Assembly: GCA_013398955.1 (NCBI GenBank)
Contig: VWPU01002156.1
Span: 1-64,000, forward strand
Direction of reading: 5' to 3'
From: Callaeas wilsoni
Taxonomy: Eukaryota > Chordata > Aves > Passeriformes > Callaeidae
Length of the DNA stretch: 64,000 bases
The translations under genes were made by a program, and so were the position numbers. Below the pieces are notes generated by a model. The model saw only the letters and a list, made by a program, of their open reading frames with translations, was not told where the DNA came from and made no database searches. This document shows, one piece after another, positions 50,601-61,005 of this stretch (the stretch's first letter is position 1; every line of letters starts with the position of its first letter).

Positions 50601-53600
50601 TATAAAGCAGTAACTCGCAAAGCCTATTTCTGCTTTAAATACCCTTCTTCTCTGATCACACCTAGTGATTTAATAAAAGCCATTCTGCAGAGATTGCGAA
50701 ACTTGTTGATAAAACCCCCGTTTTATGTCACTTTACAACACAATGACATGAAAGGAATCTCACATCTTTGGTTGTGTTAATACGACAAATATGACAGTTT
50801 ATGGACAAAAAGAAAGCAAGGGATGGGGAGTGACCATAATTACATTCCCCTTCTCAGCTGGACTAATCATCCGAGTGGACACAGCAGCCTTACTGCACAC
50901 AAATGCCCAGTGCTGTTTTTAACAGCCTTGGCCTCTGCAGTATCTCAAGGCTTAATGGATTTTGCAGCTGGGGTATTGCTGTCCAGACAGTGCTGCCACA
51001 TTTTAGGTTACAGCAGAACGCATGACATGAAGTTATGCTTTGTTCAAGTGGCAGTTCCAAATCCACAGAAGGACAACAAATGAGGAATCTGGAAGTATAT
51101 TCTGTGTATGTTAGGTCATCATATGAGTGTCAGTTAAATGATGGCCTATACATCTGTACATTTAATTTTTCCTAACTAATTACTATAATAAGAATACTAC
51201 AGTCACTTCTCATATCAAAAAACCTATACTATTCCAGCCATCTCTCAAGACTGTTGGGTAGATTTTTCCAGTTAAAAACTCATGTTTTTAAAATAATGCT
51301 CAGTTTTTGCAATTTGCTTTACCTTCCACATTAAATGCACAGTCCACAAAGCTGGTGAGTGAGATGCATCAATGATCCTCCACATGGGTGGTCCTTTAGA
51401 TGGTTCTGATGAAACAAAAAATACTTAATAGTAGAAATATTTTTTATTTCACCTGTTTGAATTCATCCTTTGATTATCATTATATGCTTACTTTCCTTTA
51501 AAGAAATAAAAGCATATTAAAAAGCATTCCCTTACTTTCTCAATGAAAATAATGCTTGCCATATTAAGTGGAAAATTTCCTGAAAAGATGAGCAAGACAC
51601 CAGTTCTGCTTTAAGTGTACAATATCAAAAGAAGTATGAGTCACATTGGTAGGCATCTGCAAGATTAGACTGAAGGTGATAATGCTGAGTGAGGCATGAT
51701 CACACCTACGGTGTGCAGCCTGCATCCAGAGGCACAGTGCTGCATACCTGCACCCTACAAACCTTGCTACAATCTGTATCCAACACTCTTCCTACCCCTC
51801 AGTATCAAGCTACCTAAAAAAAAAAGGAAAGTCCACAAGTATTAACAAGGAGACAAATTTCTCCTGGCAGTAAGACTCCCTGATTCTAAAAGGGTAACAG
51901 AACTGCATTACTTTTGTACAACACTAAATTTTGGCATCTGTACTATGAAGAAGTGGTATTTCCACAACAAATTCCATTTCAAATTAAAATGAACCAACCT
52001 TACAATATTTCAAAGTAAGAAGAACCAATCAATACTACACTGCACAAAGCAATAAAAAGTGGCCAATCTCTTGTGAGGCTCTTAGCCCCAAGAGAAAGTT
52101 CATCTCAAAATGAATTTTTTTGTTTGATCTTGTGAGACTATTTTTTCCCAGAGTTCTTTCATAGCATTTAGTATATTCATCATTATGAGGTTTTGGCTTT
52201 TAGCCTCAAACGTCCCTCAGTACCAAGTATACAGTGTGCATCTCACCTTTTATACTTTACATTGTGAGAGAACTACAAATTGAGGCAAAGAGAGCTCTTT
52301 TATTCATTTGAGTACACAAATTTGATTCACATGAAAGAGAAGCAATTGCACATCTTGCCTAATAGAGATAATAAATCCAACATGACCTGCCTCATGTTCA
52401 TTTGCTATTGTAACATCTTTATTCTGACGCTAAAGTAGGATATGGGTACTTAATCAGTATTAGCAGTATTTTTGCAAAGACAGCCGCTACAGCAGAACAG
52501 CAATACAATCTAAATAGCCAGACAGTCTTGAAATCATCATTGCTCAGCCTGAGGTAGAAAACACAGAAAATGAAGTCATACTATCATTAGGAGTTGAAAA
52601 GCAGAGACTAGAATATTGACATATTTTACAGTATCTCCCCCAGAGAAAATAAATTTTGCACAGAAATGAAGCAACGCCATCATGCATACAAATTCCACTT
52701 TGTTTAAACAAAAACTACAATAATGTCTCTTTTTTTCTTATCTAAGATGACAAATGAACTCAATTAGGATAAAAAAGGAAGGATTTCTGTCTGTTTTAAC
52801 AACAGAACTTGCATTGGTTTAACTTGATGAGCACTGAAATGCTGCAGTGAACAAACTGCTCAGAAAAGATGTGCCTTGGAAGATACTATAGGACACACAA
52901 GGTATTACAGAAACAAGACCACAAAGGTGCAAGTAGGAAAAGGTAAAGCACATTTAAAAACCATGAAAATACTGATCAGTTCGACACTGAAGTTAAACAG
53001 CTATCACAAAGTATTTATAACAACTGGATGTAAGAAGAGATTCCCTAGTGATGAAGTACACAACACTGGCTCCCTATGTGGTAGCATCAGCGTAAGCCAG
53101 AAACAAAGCCAATCTTGCAGGATATCAAAACGGAGAAGAAATGAAAATGAATATTTTGTTAAAATCTAAAAGTAAACAACAATGTCTTATTTAGATGCTT
53201 TAGTGCATAAGAGGCTACATTTACCATATGCACAATATCTTATATCATTGCTTTATTAAGTTTGTGAAGAAGACTATGCATCCTGTATGATTAAAATCTT
53301 CTGTTTCGTAATTGTTGATATTGTTCACATATGACTTTTACTGGCCTCCTAAACATCAAGTTGTTTATAAACTAAGGCAGTTAGTCTACTAAGAAAATAT
53401 TTTCTAACAGGGAGGATAACTTCTGTTACAGAGAATAATCTTCAGAATAAAAAAACCAAGCATAAAGCCTAGATCTCTTCCAGAAGACTTTGAGAAGAGT
53501 TTTCTGTGAAGGCTCTTCTTGCCTGCAACTGTTCTAAGGGAGCACTTCTACACTAGCTTAATGGGAAGCTATTCTCATGCTCATTGGCATGCATGAGTCA

Positions 53601-56600
53601 AGTCAGTCAGTGCTGAAAGTAACCCAGGAGAGCTTTGCTGCTTATACAAGCAAGCAGCTGAAGCAAGGACACACCATTTCAGGTGGCCACTGCCAAAATG
53701 CTGAGCACTCACATACTTCAGAAGTCAGTGACCTACTTTTATATATTACTTACGATCCTCAGTGGTAATCCCAGTCTTTCCTTCACTCCAGTCACTCCAG
53801 TAGCCCACTCCATCTTCCTTCATGCAACGAATGGAAAAGACATACTCTGTGTAGGGTCTGAGCCCTTGAACACTGAATGAAGTTCTTGGGGAAGCTGTAT
53901 CTTCAGAAGGAACCTGCAAATGTGAGAAAGATTTTAAAGGCACTGATCAAAAATACTGTAAAGCTGAGTTCTGTGCTACTTCAGCTCTTCAGCTGTCATC
54001 CCAGAAGGCTCCCCACCACATACACACCTAACACAAACAATTTTTCCCTCTCTCTCATTTCCAAAAATTTCAATTCTCAAACATTGTTTGGTAAAAGTTC
54101 AGTCAGAGTTCTGCATCTTTACAAAGTGTAAGAATATACACACAGTAGAACAGTTAGGCAGCTATTTCAGGACAATCTCTCTTTTTTTTTTAAACTTAGC
54201 TTACATCTCTCTCCTTCCTTCCCACCTAATTCTGCTGCTTACTGATCTGTAATATCCTGCCTCACAATTCAGAACTACAGTTTTGCTAATAAATTATTTT
54301 CATAAACTCTTTCATTTATCTTAGGTGACAGCACCCAAATGCCAGAAAAGTATTCTTCGTGGGCATGTAGGGAAGCAGGCATGGAGTAGATAATGGACAC
54401 AAGTAGGTACACACACTGACTCTTCATGCTATTCCACTTGCAACTAAGAGCTTTTTACAGTGGACCCCAGCAAGAGGGTGTTTAATGTGTCCTGCACATT
54501 AAACACAAATGCAGGACACTTAAGAGGGTAATCCTGAGGGCAAAGAATTATCAAAACAGTCCAACTTCACAGCTAAGCAAGTTCAGCTGATTTAAAAGGC
54601 ACATTTTCATTTGTCTTGTGCATATAAGACAAGTTAGAAGAAGTTGTCCTATTGTCCTATCAGGACAACATATCCACAGATCCTGGAGTTGCAGACTAGA
54701 TTGTGCAGGCCAGTGCTTTTTAAAAAATCAATACAGGTGACCTTAATAAATAGTTTCTGCATCTAAAGCCACATTAGTCACAAGGAGCTGTGTTAGGCTA
54801 CCTGCTCCAACCACAGTGTTTTGGTAAAATTGCAAGCAGGCTTCCTTCCAAGAACTCACAGAATTCAGAACACTTTTGGGCCTCTGCTGGAGTACTACTG
54901 CTCTGCTTAAAGTAAGGAAAACTGAGGAGCTATTAAAATTATGTGCACAGATTGATGTAAGACAAAAAACCCCACACAGCTCTTGATGACAGCAAAATAT
55001 TATAGTACATTACAGGTGAGGCTTACTCCTTACACTCTTCCTGTTCTTGACTGCATCACACTTGAGGCATGTACACAGGGCATCCAGATTGTACAGAATT
55101 ACACAATCATTTAGGTTGGAAGAGACCATTGAGTCCAATCATATACCTGTCACTGCTAAATCCACTCCTGAACCACATCTCTGAGTGCCACATCTAGACC
55201 TTTTCTAAACACTTCCAGGGATGGTAATTCTACAACTTCCCTGCACCAATCCTTGACAATTCTTCTGAGGAAGCTTTTCCTCATATCCAACGTAAACCAT
55301 CCCTGGCACACCCTGAGGCCACTTCGTCTCATCCTACTTGTTACTTGGGAGAATAGACTCATCCTGACCTCACTACAACCTCCTTTCAGGTAGCTGTAGA
55401 GTGATAATGTCACCTCTGAGCCTTCTTTCCTCCAGGCTGAACACCCCCAGCTTGCTCAGCCTTTCCTCATAACGCTTGCGCTCCAGACCCTTATACAGCT
55501 GAGTTGCACTTCTCTGGGCAGCACCTGCTCTGCTCAGCACCTCCACGTCTTTCATGGAGCAAGGAGCCCAAGACTGGGATTCAAGGTGTGGTTTCCCCAG
55601 TGACAAATACAGGTGGACAGTCTCTGGTCCTGCTGGCCACACTATTGCTGATCCAGACCAGGATGCCATTGGCCTTCTTGGCCACCTGGGCACACTCTGG
55701 CTCATGTTCAGCTGCCGTCACCAGCACCCCCAGGTCCTTTTCCACTGGGTAGCTTTCCAGCCACTCTGTCCCAGCCTGTGGCACTGCCTGGGGCTGTTGT
55801 AGCCCAACTGCAGGTACAGTAAGTTCTAAAAAGCATCCCACCATGAGATAGTATTCACTCAAGCTTTAAATGACATTTAGATCACTCATTTTGCACATGC
55901 ATGGGAAGAAGAAAATTCATGAATGTTCTATACACTACATGTGCAGAATAAAACTCCAAATAGACATATTGCATTGTGATGGGGAGGACAGCAGAAAAAT
56001 CCACAAAGATATGAAAAGGTCACTGTACTCAGACTGTGCCAAAAAATACCCAGATCACAGCCTTCATGAACAGGCCAGATAAACTTCCTTGGGTGGCCAT
56101 GTAAGACATAATGAAATAAAAGTGAATGCTCTGAACTGCAACAGAGGGAAGTGCAGTTTGACAAATGGCTGGGTTACAGCAGCATCGTGGCAAGGGACAT
56201 CAGTGGTATTACCTCCATCCAGTTTGTGTCATCAATGATTCTATAGCGAATATTGAATTTCAGCGTCATCACAGCGTCTGAAATCCAATTCTCCCAGGAA
56301 AGCTTCAGAACAGTAGGTAGTATTCCTGAGCTGACTGATACATTCTGTGGAGACAGTGGTTTAACTAGAAGAGAAGAAGTTAAAGTCAACTTCACAGCTG
56401 TACTTTACAATGCCTTTAGAAGCTGGCACAGTATGTTGCATCACTACTATTAAAGCCTTTCAGGATCTGAAATGGCTGCTACTTTACGCTATCTTCTAAA
56501 TCAGACTACTCAACACAAACTTGCTATCTGAACTGTGATGAAATCTCTCACCATCCCTACCTTAGCCCAGCACAGTTCAAGCTCTAGTCAAAAACATTTA

Positions 56601-59600
56601 TGCAGTATTTTTATAGTGAAGAAACATTAACATACCAATTCAGCAACATGCACAGAAGCAGCAGTAATGTTCTTTTAAAGCTTTAAGGGGCATATAGTTA
56701 CCAATGTCAATGGGATCAACAACAAGAGGATCAGATTCAGCCTTCCCCAGTGCATTTGCTGCTTCTACCCAGATCTCCGTGTTAACAAAGAACTGAATAT
56801 CAGTAATGGTGCAAGAATTGTTTACATCTTTTGGTATACAGTCAGGAAAGACCTCTTCTGGCCTAAATAAAAGAGAAGGAAAAAAAAAAAAGATACAAAG
56901 CAGTAGGTTTGGTTTCTGTTAGAGAACATTTTAAGGTAGATCATAGTGATCAATCAGCTTATCTTGTGTTTCCCCTCTGCCTTAACTTTGTAAGCAGAGG
57001 GAGGGGAAGAGAAAGTGGGAATGACTTGTTCAGCAACAAATGTGTGATTGCATCAGAACTGAAACCAAAACAAAATCTCTTGACTTCCAGTCACATATCT
57101 TCAAAAGCACAAGCACTGTAATTAAATTTGTATAAAAACCTGACTTGGCTTAAAAAAGAAAAGAAGATCAAGATCTGATACAATTAATCTAAAGCAACAT
57201 GGCCAGTAACTAGCATGCATTAGAAAATTCAGTTAGTGCTACCCGCATACCTTTCAAAAGTAGAGCGTTAGAGGTGGAATACATAATTTCTGTACACCAT
57301 TTCTGCTACACTAACACCAGATAATTCTAGGGGCATCAGGAAATTTGCGAAGCATTAGCCTTTTTTTATCTGTGCATACTTTCTACTACATCTGTTACCA
57401 AAACACTTCAGCAGAATGGGGTAGTGGAAAGCTGTTGGCAATCATTCCTGTTACCAGAGCAGAGCAAACAATCCTGTTCACTCCATTTTAAACTATGAGA
57501 GACCATCTAAAGAGTTTGGAAAGTAACTTCATTTGCTTTCACAGAAGAAATACTTTGTTGAAGATTTCCTGTTAGGATTAACTCAGAATAGTGTTTGTCC
57601 ACAGTTCCTATGAAGTGCAGAGTAGATAATAGCTTTACGAAATCCAGTCATGTTATGTTAGTTTCTCTACTTAGAATCATAGAATGGTTTGGATCGAAAT
57701 GAACCTTTAAAAATCATCTAGTCTGAGCCTCCTACAATGAGCAAGGACATCTTCTACTTGTTTAGAATGGGACAGAACTGTCAACCCAGAAAAGTGTAAG
57801 AATTTGGGTACAGCCCCCTCTTATTAGATGTATTGTCCTCAAGCCACACTAATCATGTATCTGAAGAATAGAAAACCATGAGATTTCTGTTACTCCAAGT
57901 TCAGCTACGAAATTTCAAGTCCGACTTAGAATTACTTTGAATGCCAATTTTGTTAACTCTTCCCTTTCCCCTCACACCAGACAGACAGCAATCCTTCAGG
58001 AAACCGGACTTATGTTAAGAACTCTTCCAAAGTATGAGGAATTTCAAAGAATGTTGGTTTAGCATAAAAATATTCTTCAGAATTATTTAGATATTCTACA
58101 GCTACTTACCAGCTGTATCTCAACCTGAACTTAGTATCCAGGAATGTATGCCTTCCAGGGTTCCAGGTACAAGTCATAACATATGTGAATCTTGACATCT
58201 GATGCACAATACAACTTAAGTTCTTGGGCTTCTCTGGGGCCACTGTACAGAAAGAGTTAGCAATAATTAATCTATAGACACATTTCAATCCAGAAAGTTT
58301 GGATTGAAAGTGGGACACTTTTAAGTGTCCCACTAGAGTGATTTCTGTGAACATCAGAAGCATTTATTTTCTTCTAAAGGATGTGGCAAAAAGTGCTGGA
58401 TACCATCCTGCAATCGAAGTCAAGAAGCTTAAATAGCCGCTTTGACCAATGTATAAGGAATAAGCACCTGCTAGTAAGGAACAACACAGATTTCTTATTC
58501 TGAGGCAGAAAACCTTGTATTTACCATCTCTCACCTGAATATAGTTTAATGCACACAGAAAAAAAATAAATTAATAACCACTACTGAATTGGCATATGGT
58601 GACTTTGCAAGTAACCTGAGCTCTAAAAGCAATTTGATAGGTCTGTTCTTCCCCAGCTGAGGTATAGAAGAAGCCTGAGCTGCAAACCCATATAAGAAAG
58701 CTTAGTGATCTTCATCAATGCACTGTAGCATGTAAGGAACTTCTTCAGAATGTAGCAAAACTATTTTCTTTCCCTCTTAAACTTAAATTACAGCATACAA
58801 AGAGTTTGTTTCTACCACCTATATTATCACTATTTAACAACAGTATAATGTACTTAGAGAATCTTATTTTCTTCCAAGTAGAGGGCTCGTTTCAATAGAA
58901 CAACCTTATGAACCTTATTGCCTTCTTCCTGAATAATTGTATTCTTCTCAAACCTGCTGCTAGTCCCATTATTCAGTTTTTCTTCAACTGACAGTATCAG
59001 AATACAATAGCTTTAAATATAAATGCATCTCATGACTTGTAACATGAATTAAAAATGCAGAATGTCATCTGTACTGTCATTCCGTTTATAATCTTGGAAT
59101 AATTTGTATTTCACCTTTTTAAAATATCTTTTATCTTTTCTGGTAATATATTTACTCCTCAGAAGCTGAAATGGAAAACATTACTTTCCTGTGAAAGCAT
59201 TTTGTAAGTCATGCTAGAAGCACATAATTCTAAATTGTGAACCCAAGCCAGCCTTTTGCACGCAGACCACTCAGCAGCCGCAGTGCCTTTTGCCATCACT
59301 AGGAGACAACATAATTCATCAGCTGCACCACGTGATAGTTAGGACACTACAACACTTGTCCTATCAGCAGGACACCAAGTAATTAAGAAGCAGCATATTA
59401 AGTTATTCACATGACTTTCTCAAGACAGTCTTCTCTAAAAGAACACTTGCTCGGAACCATGCAAGTGCTACAATTCTAGAATAAAGGAAGCTTATAAGTA
59501 GCTAAAACTATTTTCTCAGGTATAGAGGTAAAGTAATCCAAATAATATGTTCCATCCCTAAGGTAATTAAGGTTAGCATTAGTGATACAGATGGACTATC

Positions 59601-60989
59601 TGTTTCTTAGCCCATTAATGAAGAAAACATTACTTTCAAAATATTAGTATGAAACCAGGACATATCACCTAAGAGTATTTCCTCCAACTCTGATACAGAA
59701 GCAAGAAATATGGAAAAGTTAATTTCCTACAATCTATTCCAGCTAAATCCACATCTTTATTCTGTAATTAAAATCTGCCGGTTCAACATTTTTGTTGTTC
59801 CCTTTTTTTTCCTATTTCAACACTGAAATACTCTGGAGTATTTTTCACTTTTTAGAAAACTTTATTCAGTGCATATTTAACAGCTGTGGTGGCATGTAAT
59901 TTGACAATATTTTTACTCAATTATCCAGGAACTGAAGGAGTAAAAATTAGTGCTTCAAGATATGCACACTTTCTATTGTTTGCATTTTCCCATTTCTCAA
60001 AAGCAATTTTCTTAAGACCAGAATAAAATGTAAAAAAATGGTACTCACAGCCTACTGTAACTGTAATTCCATAAATGTTCTGTTCAATCTGTCCATCTGC
60101 TAAAATGTTGCATGTCAGAGGAGTAGCTAATGAAGAAGTATCATTGAATGTGACACTGGAAACTGTTCTGTTTATTTCACGATACTGTTCTTTAGGTACC
60201 AGTCTATTTTTAATCTTCCAGATAATCTGATTGGCATAGATATTGCCAAAGTCAAGACAACTCTCATTCAGAATGCATAATGCTGTGAAATTGGAACCAA
60301 GGGCCAGTACAGGCGACTCCGGGATGATGTGACCACACGACTGCACAAGTCCACCTGAAGCTAAAAAGAAAATGAATTTCACATTTATTAAAAACTACAC
60401 AGCATTTCCTAATCAATGTTGCTGATGCATCACTAGTGCAATGTTAAAAACACTACATGTGTCTAAGCAGCAAGTTAAGTAGTTATTTGACAATTATAAA
60501 ACGGAAATGCATTAGCAGACCACCAAGAAGATTTAAGGGCAAAAATCAGTGTAGCGCTCTTTAGGCTTTTCAAAAGCATTTCACCAAGCCAGGAAAGCTC
60601 TATTAATAAACAGAGGCACTTAGAGAGAGAGAGAGGAGAGTCAAGAGTTGCATGTTTATATCTTTTGAAAGAGGAAGTTATTATACTTGAGGTTACTCTT
60701 TTGATAAAAAAGTATTTTCTGTTAAAGTTATCATAGAAAAATAAGGGTAAGTTGCACCTCTATCGTGGTGAACTAGTGTTAGAAGACTATGTGTGCCTAC
60801 GCTAACACATCTTGCTTTCTGTTCCCATCCAACAAGTATCTAGACAAAAAGCAAGCAGGTGCTTCAAACATCTGATTTAACAAGTTCTATATCCTCTTGT
60901 ATTTGCGACACAGAACTCTTACCGTCAGGAGAACAAACATTCAACACCAGATAGAAGCCACAGGCCACCCAGTTCCACCTAGAAAACAT
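40970..60989 (-). CDS. IL6ST: IL6ST, gp130, IL-6 family signal transducer, 15 coding exons
   Basis: Shared signalling receptor of IL-6, IL-11, LIF, OSM, CNTF and CT-1 at the plasma membrane. Fifteen GT/AG exons join to 2757 nt: 918 residues plus stop, the same length as human gp130. Layout: signal peptide about 1-22; Ig-like D1 to 126; cytokine-binding module D2-D3 127-328 with WSDWS at 314-318; three FNIII domains 329-617; membrane segment about 622-644; box 1 WPIVPDP (656-662); tail to 918. Tail signals are all present: YSTV at 764 (SHP2/SOCS3), YxxQ STAT3 sites at 772 (YRDQ), 813 (YFRQ), 905 (YLPQ) and 915 (YMPQ), and the internalisation dileucine STQPLLDSEE. The start is the ATG at 60989-60987, 14 nt after a splice acceptor, so the 5' noncoding exon lies further upstream. 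Convergent with IL31RA. D2 carries a four-residue loop insertion compared with human gp130 and IL31RA. Confidence 0.98.
42537..42618 (-). CDS. IL6ST: IL6ST exon 14: box 1
   Basis: 82 nt, phase 2 in, 0 out. Encodes IKKHIWPIVPDPSKSNIAQW, the JAK-binding box 1. Acceptor 'ctttacag', donor 'gtaata'. Confidence 0.96.
43921..44017 (-). CDS. IL6ST: IL6ST exon 13: transmembrane segment
   Basis: 97 nt, phase 1 in, 2 out. Encodes GEIEAIVVPVCLAFLL, the membrane helix, and CFNKRDL, almost unchanged from mammals. Donor 'gtaagt'. Confidence 0.98.
45192..45332 (-). CDS. IL6ST: IL6ST exon 12: FNIII D6, second part
   Basis: 141 nt, phase 1 in, 1 out. Encodes TEYTLSSLTSDTLYTVRMMA and TGPDFTFTTQKF. Acceptor 'cttctctttag', donor 'gtaagg'. 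Confidence 0.96.
46261..46407 (-). CDS. IL6ST: IL6ST exon 11: FNIII D6, first part
   Basis: 147 nt, phase 1 in, 1 out. Encodes PSKGPTVQTKKVGKAEAVLT and NGFIRNYTILYKTIDGNET. Acceptor 'cccattacag', donor 'gtacca', a weak donor. Confidence 0.95.
46682..46737. repeat. AT-rich simple repeat
   Basis: Low-complexity (AT)n with 'tatatattatgtaatatata' in the IL6ST intron between exons 10 and 11. No function inferred. Confidence 0.7.
46981..47079 (-). CDS. IL6ST: IL6ST exon 10: FNIII D5, second part
   Basis: 99 nt, phase 1 in, 1 out. Encodes GIKPFKCYLITVYPLYADG and SVKAYLKQD. Acceptor 'cttttattag', donor 'gtaagt'. Confidence 0.95.
47682..47725. repeat. Duplicated 18-nt palindromic unit
   Basis: 'cataaaattctaatttta' occurs at 47683-47700 and again at 47706-47723, where the following 'tg' completes a perfect 9-bp stem around 'ct'. 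It lies in the IL6ST intron 5' of exon 10, about 90 nt after exon 9 on the - strand. Confidence 0.75.
47814..47990 (-). CDS. IL6ST: IL6ST exon 9: FNIII D5, first part
   Basis: 177 nt, phase 1 in, 1 out. Encodes LWVGWTAPNSYVLKYVIEW and CLVSSSSDC, the D5 disulfide loop typical of gp130, then EWQIALGDVQG. Confidence 0.95.
48405..49432 (+). repeat. CR1 LINE, about 1 kb, antisense in IL6ST intron 8
   Basis: The longest CR1 copy here, + orientation. It starts within the reverse transcriptase region: frames read pieces of the 'LGPVLFNI' type motif (out of frame as 'ctccatcctcggccctgtgc') and then the pol C-terminus, and it ends at 'cccttccaac'. Many frame breaks. It is flanked by a 17-nt direct repeat (48341-48357 and 49497-49513). 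Confidence 0.88.
50227..50446 (-). CDS. IL6ST: IL6ST exon 8: rest of FNIII D4
   Basis: 220 nt, phase 0 in, 1 out. Encodes ALKPFEANGVILQYEVTV, KKYNVTSTNHTLQLPKG and ARNSVGASPPSVLLIPES. Donor 'gtgagt'. Confidence 0.96.
51323..51405 (-). CDS. IL6ST: IL6ST exon 7: start of FNIII D4
   Basis: 83 nt, phase 1 in, 0 out. Encodes PSKGPPMWRIIDASHS and VHLMWK. Too short to stand out as an open frame; found by homology to IL31RA exon 7 and by its splice sites ('tttcatcag', 'gtaaag'). Confidence 0.93.
53754..53913 (-). CDS. IL6ST: IL6ST exon 6: D3, second half with WSXWS
   Basis: 160 nt, phase 0 in, 1 out. Encodes VPSEDTAS, PYTEYVFSIRCMKEDG and YWSDWSEGKTGIT. Acceptor 'catttgcag', donor 'gtaagt'. Confidence 0.98.
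54478..54519. repeat. Overlapping inverted repeats
   Basis: A perfect 12-bp stem (54478-54489 with 54495-54506, 5-nt loop) overlaps a second perfect 10-bp stem (54487-54496 with 54510-54519). It lies in IL6ST intron 5. The two pairings cannot form together. Confidence 0.8.
55093..55812 (-). repeat. CR1 LINE 3' portion, reversed
   Basis: In IL6ST intron 5, so in the same direction as the gene. Begins with 'acacaatcatttaggttgga', runs through 'aagcttttcctcatatccaa' and 'ctgagccttctttcctccag', and ends near 'tggctttcc' type wording. On the - strand it reads broken CR1 pol C-terminal peptides (LFSQVTS, CQGWFTLDMR). Confidence 0.88.
56213..56364 (-). CDS. IL6ST: IL6ST exon 5: D3, first half
   Basis: 152 nt, phase 1 in, 0 out. 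Encodes VKPLSPQNVSV, VLKLSWEN and LKFNIRYRIIDDTNWMEV. Donor 'gtaata'. Confidence 0.96.
56702..56862 (-). CDS. IL6ST: IL6ST exon 4: D2, second half
   Basis: 161 nt, phase 2 in, 1 out. Encodes DCIPKDVNNSCTI, the second D2 disulfide, and IWVEAANALGKAESD. Donor 'gtaact'. Confidence 0.96.
57673..57765 (-). repeat. CR1 3'-end fragment, reversed
   Basis: In IL6ST intron 3. Reads 'agaatcatagaatggtttgg' then 'aaaaatcatctagtctgagc', the reverse complement of the last 90 nt of a CR1 element. Confidence 0.85.
58110..58242 (-). CDS. IL6ST: IL6ST exon 3: D2, first half
   Basis: 133 nt, phase 1 in, 2 out. Encodes APEKPKNLSCIV, then a loop HQMSRFTYVMT before CTWNPG. That loop is four residues longer than in human gp130 or in the neighbouring IL31RA. 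Acceptor 'ttctgtacag', donor 'gtaagt'. Confidence 0.96.
58283..58333. repeat. Two back-to-back hairpins before IL6ST exon 3
   Basis: First stem 'tttcaatcc'/'ggattgaaa' (58283-58309), then at once 'gtgggacactt'/'aagtgtcccac' with a TT loop (58310-58333). On the transcribed strand they end about 40 nt before the exon 3 splice acceptor. Confidence 0.85.
60049..60360 (-). CDS. IL6ST: IL6ST exon 2: Ig-like D1
   Basis: 312 nt, phase 1 on both sides. Encodes SCGHIIPESP, LCILNESCLDF, KEQYREINRTVSSVTF and LTCNIL, matching gp130 D1 with all four of its cysteines. D1 is the site that contacts the third cytokine face in IL-6 and viral IL-6 complexes (established knowledge). Confidence 0.97.
60627..60644. 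repeat. (GA)n simple repeat
   Basis: 'gagagagagaggagag' type microsatellite in the first coding intron of IL6ST. No function inferred. Confidence 0.7.
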
Positions 60990-61003
60990 GCTGCACAGAG
61001 TTT
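60923..61003 (-). CDS. IL6ST: IL6ST coding exon 1: 5' UTR end and signal peptide
   Basis: Acceptor 'cttgttacag' at 61004-61005, 14 nt of UTR, ATG at 60989-60987. Encodes MFSRWNWVACGFYLVLNVC, a signal peptide, and ends in phase 1 at donor 'gtaaga'. Like exon 1 of IL31RA it begins Met-Phe-Ser. Confidence 0.9.
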
Positions 61004-61005
61004 CT

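Noticed and set aside
59921..60048. Reading frame continuing past IL6ST exon 2
   Set aside because: The frame runs on only because no stop is met; the donor 'gtgagt' at 60048 and gp130 homology end the exon at 60049.
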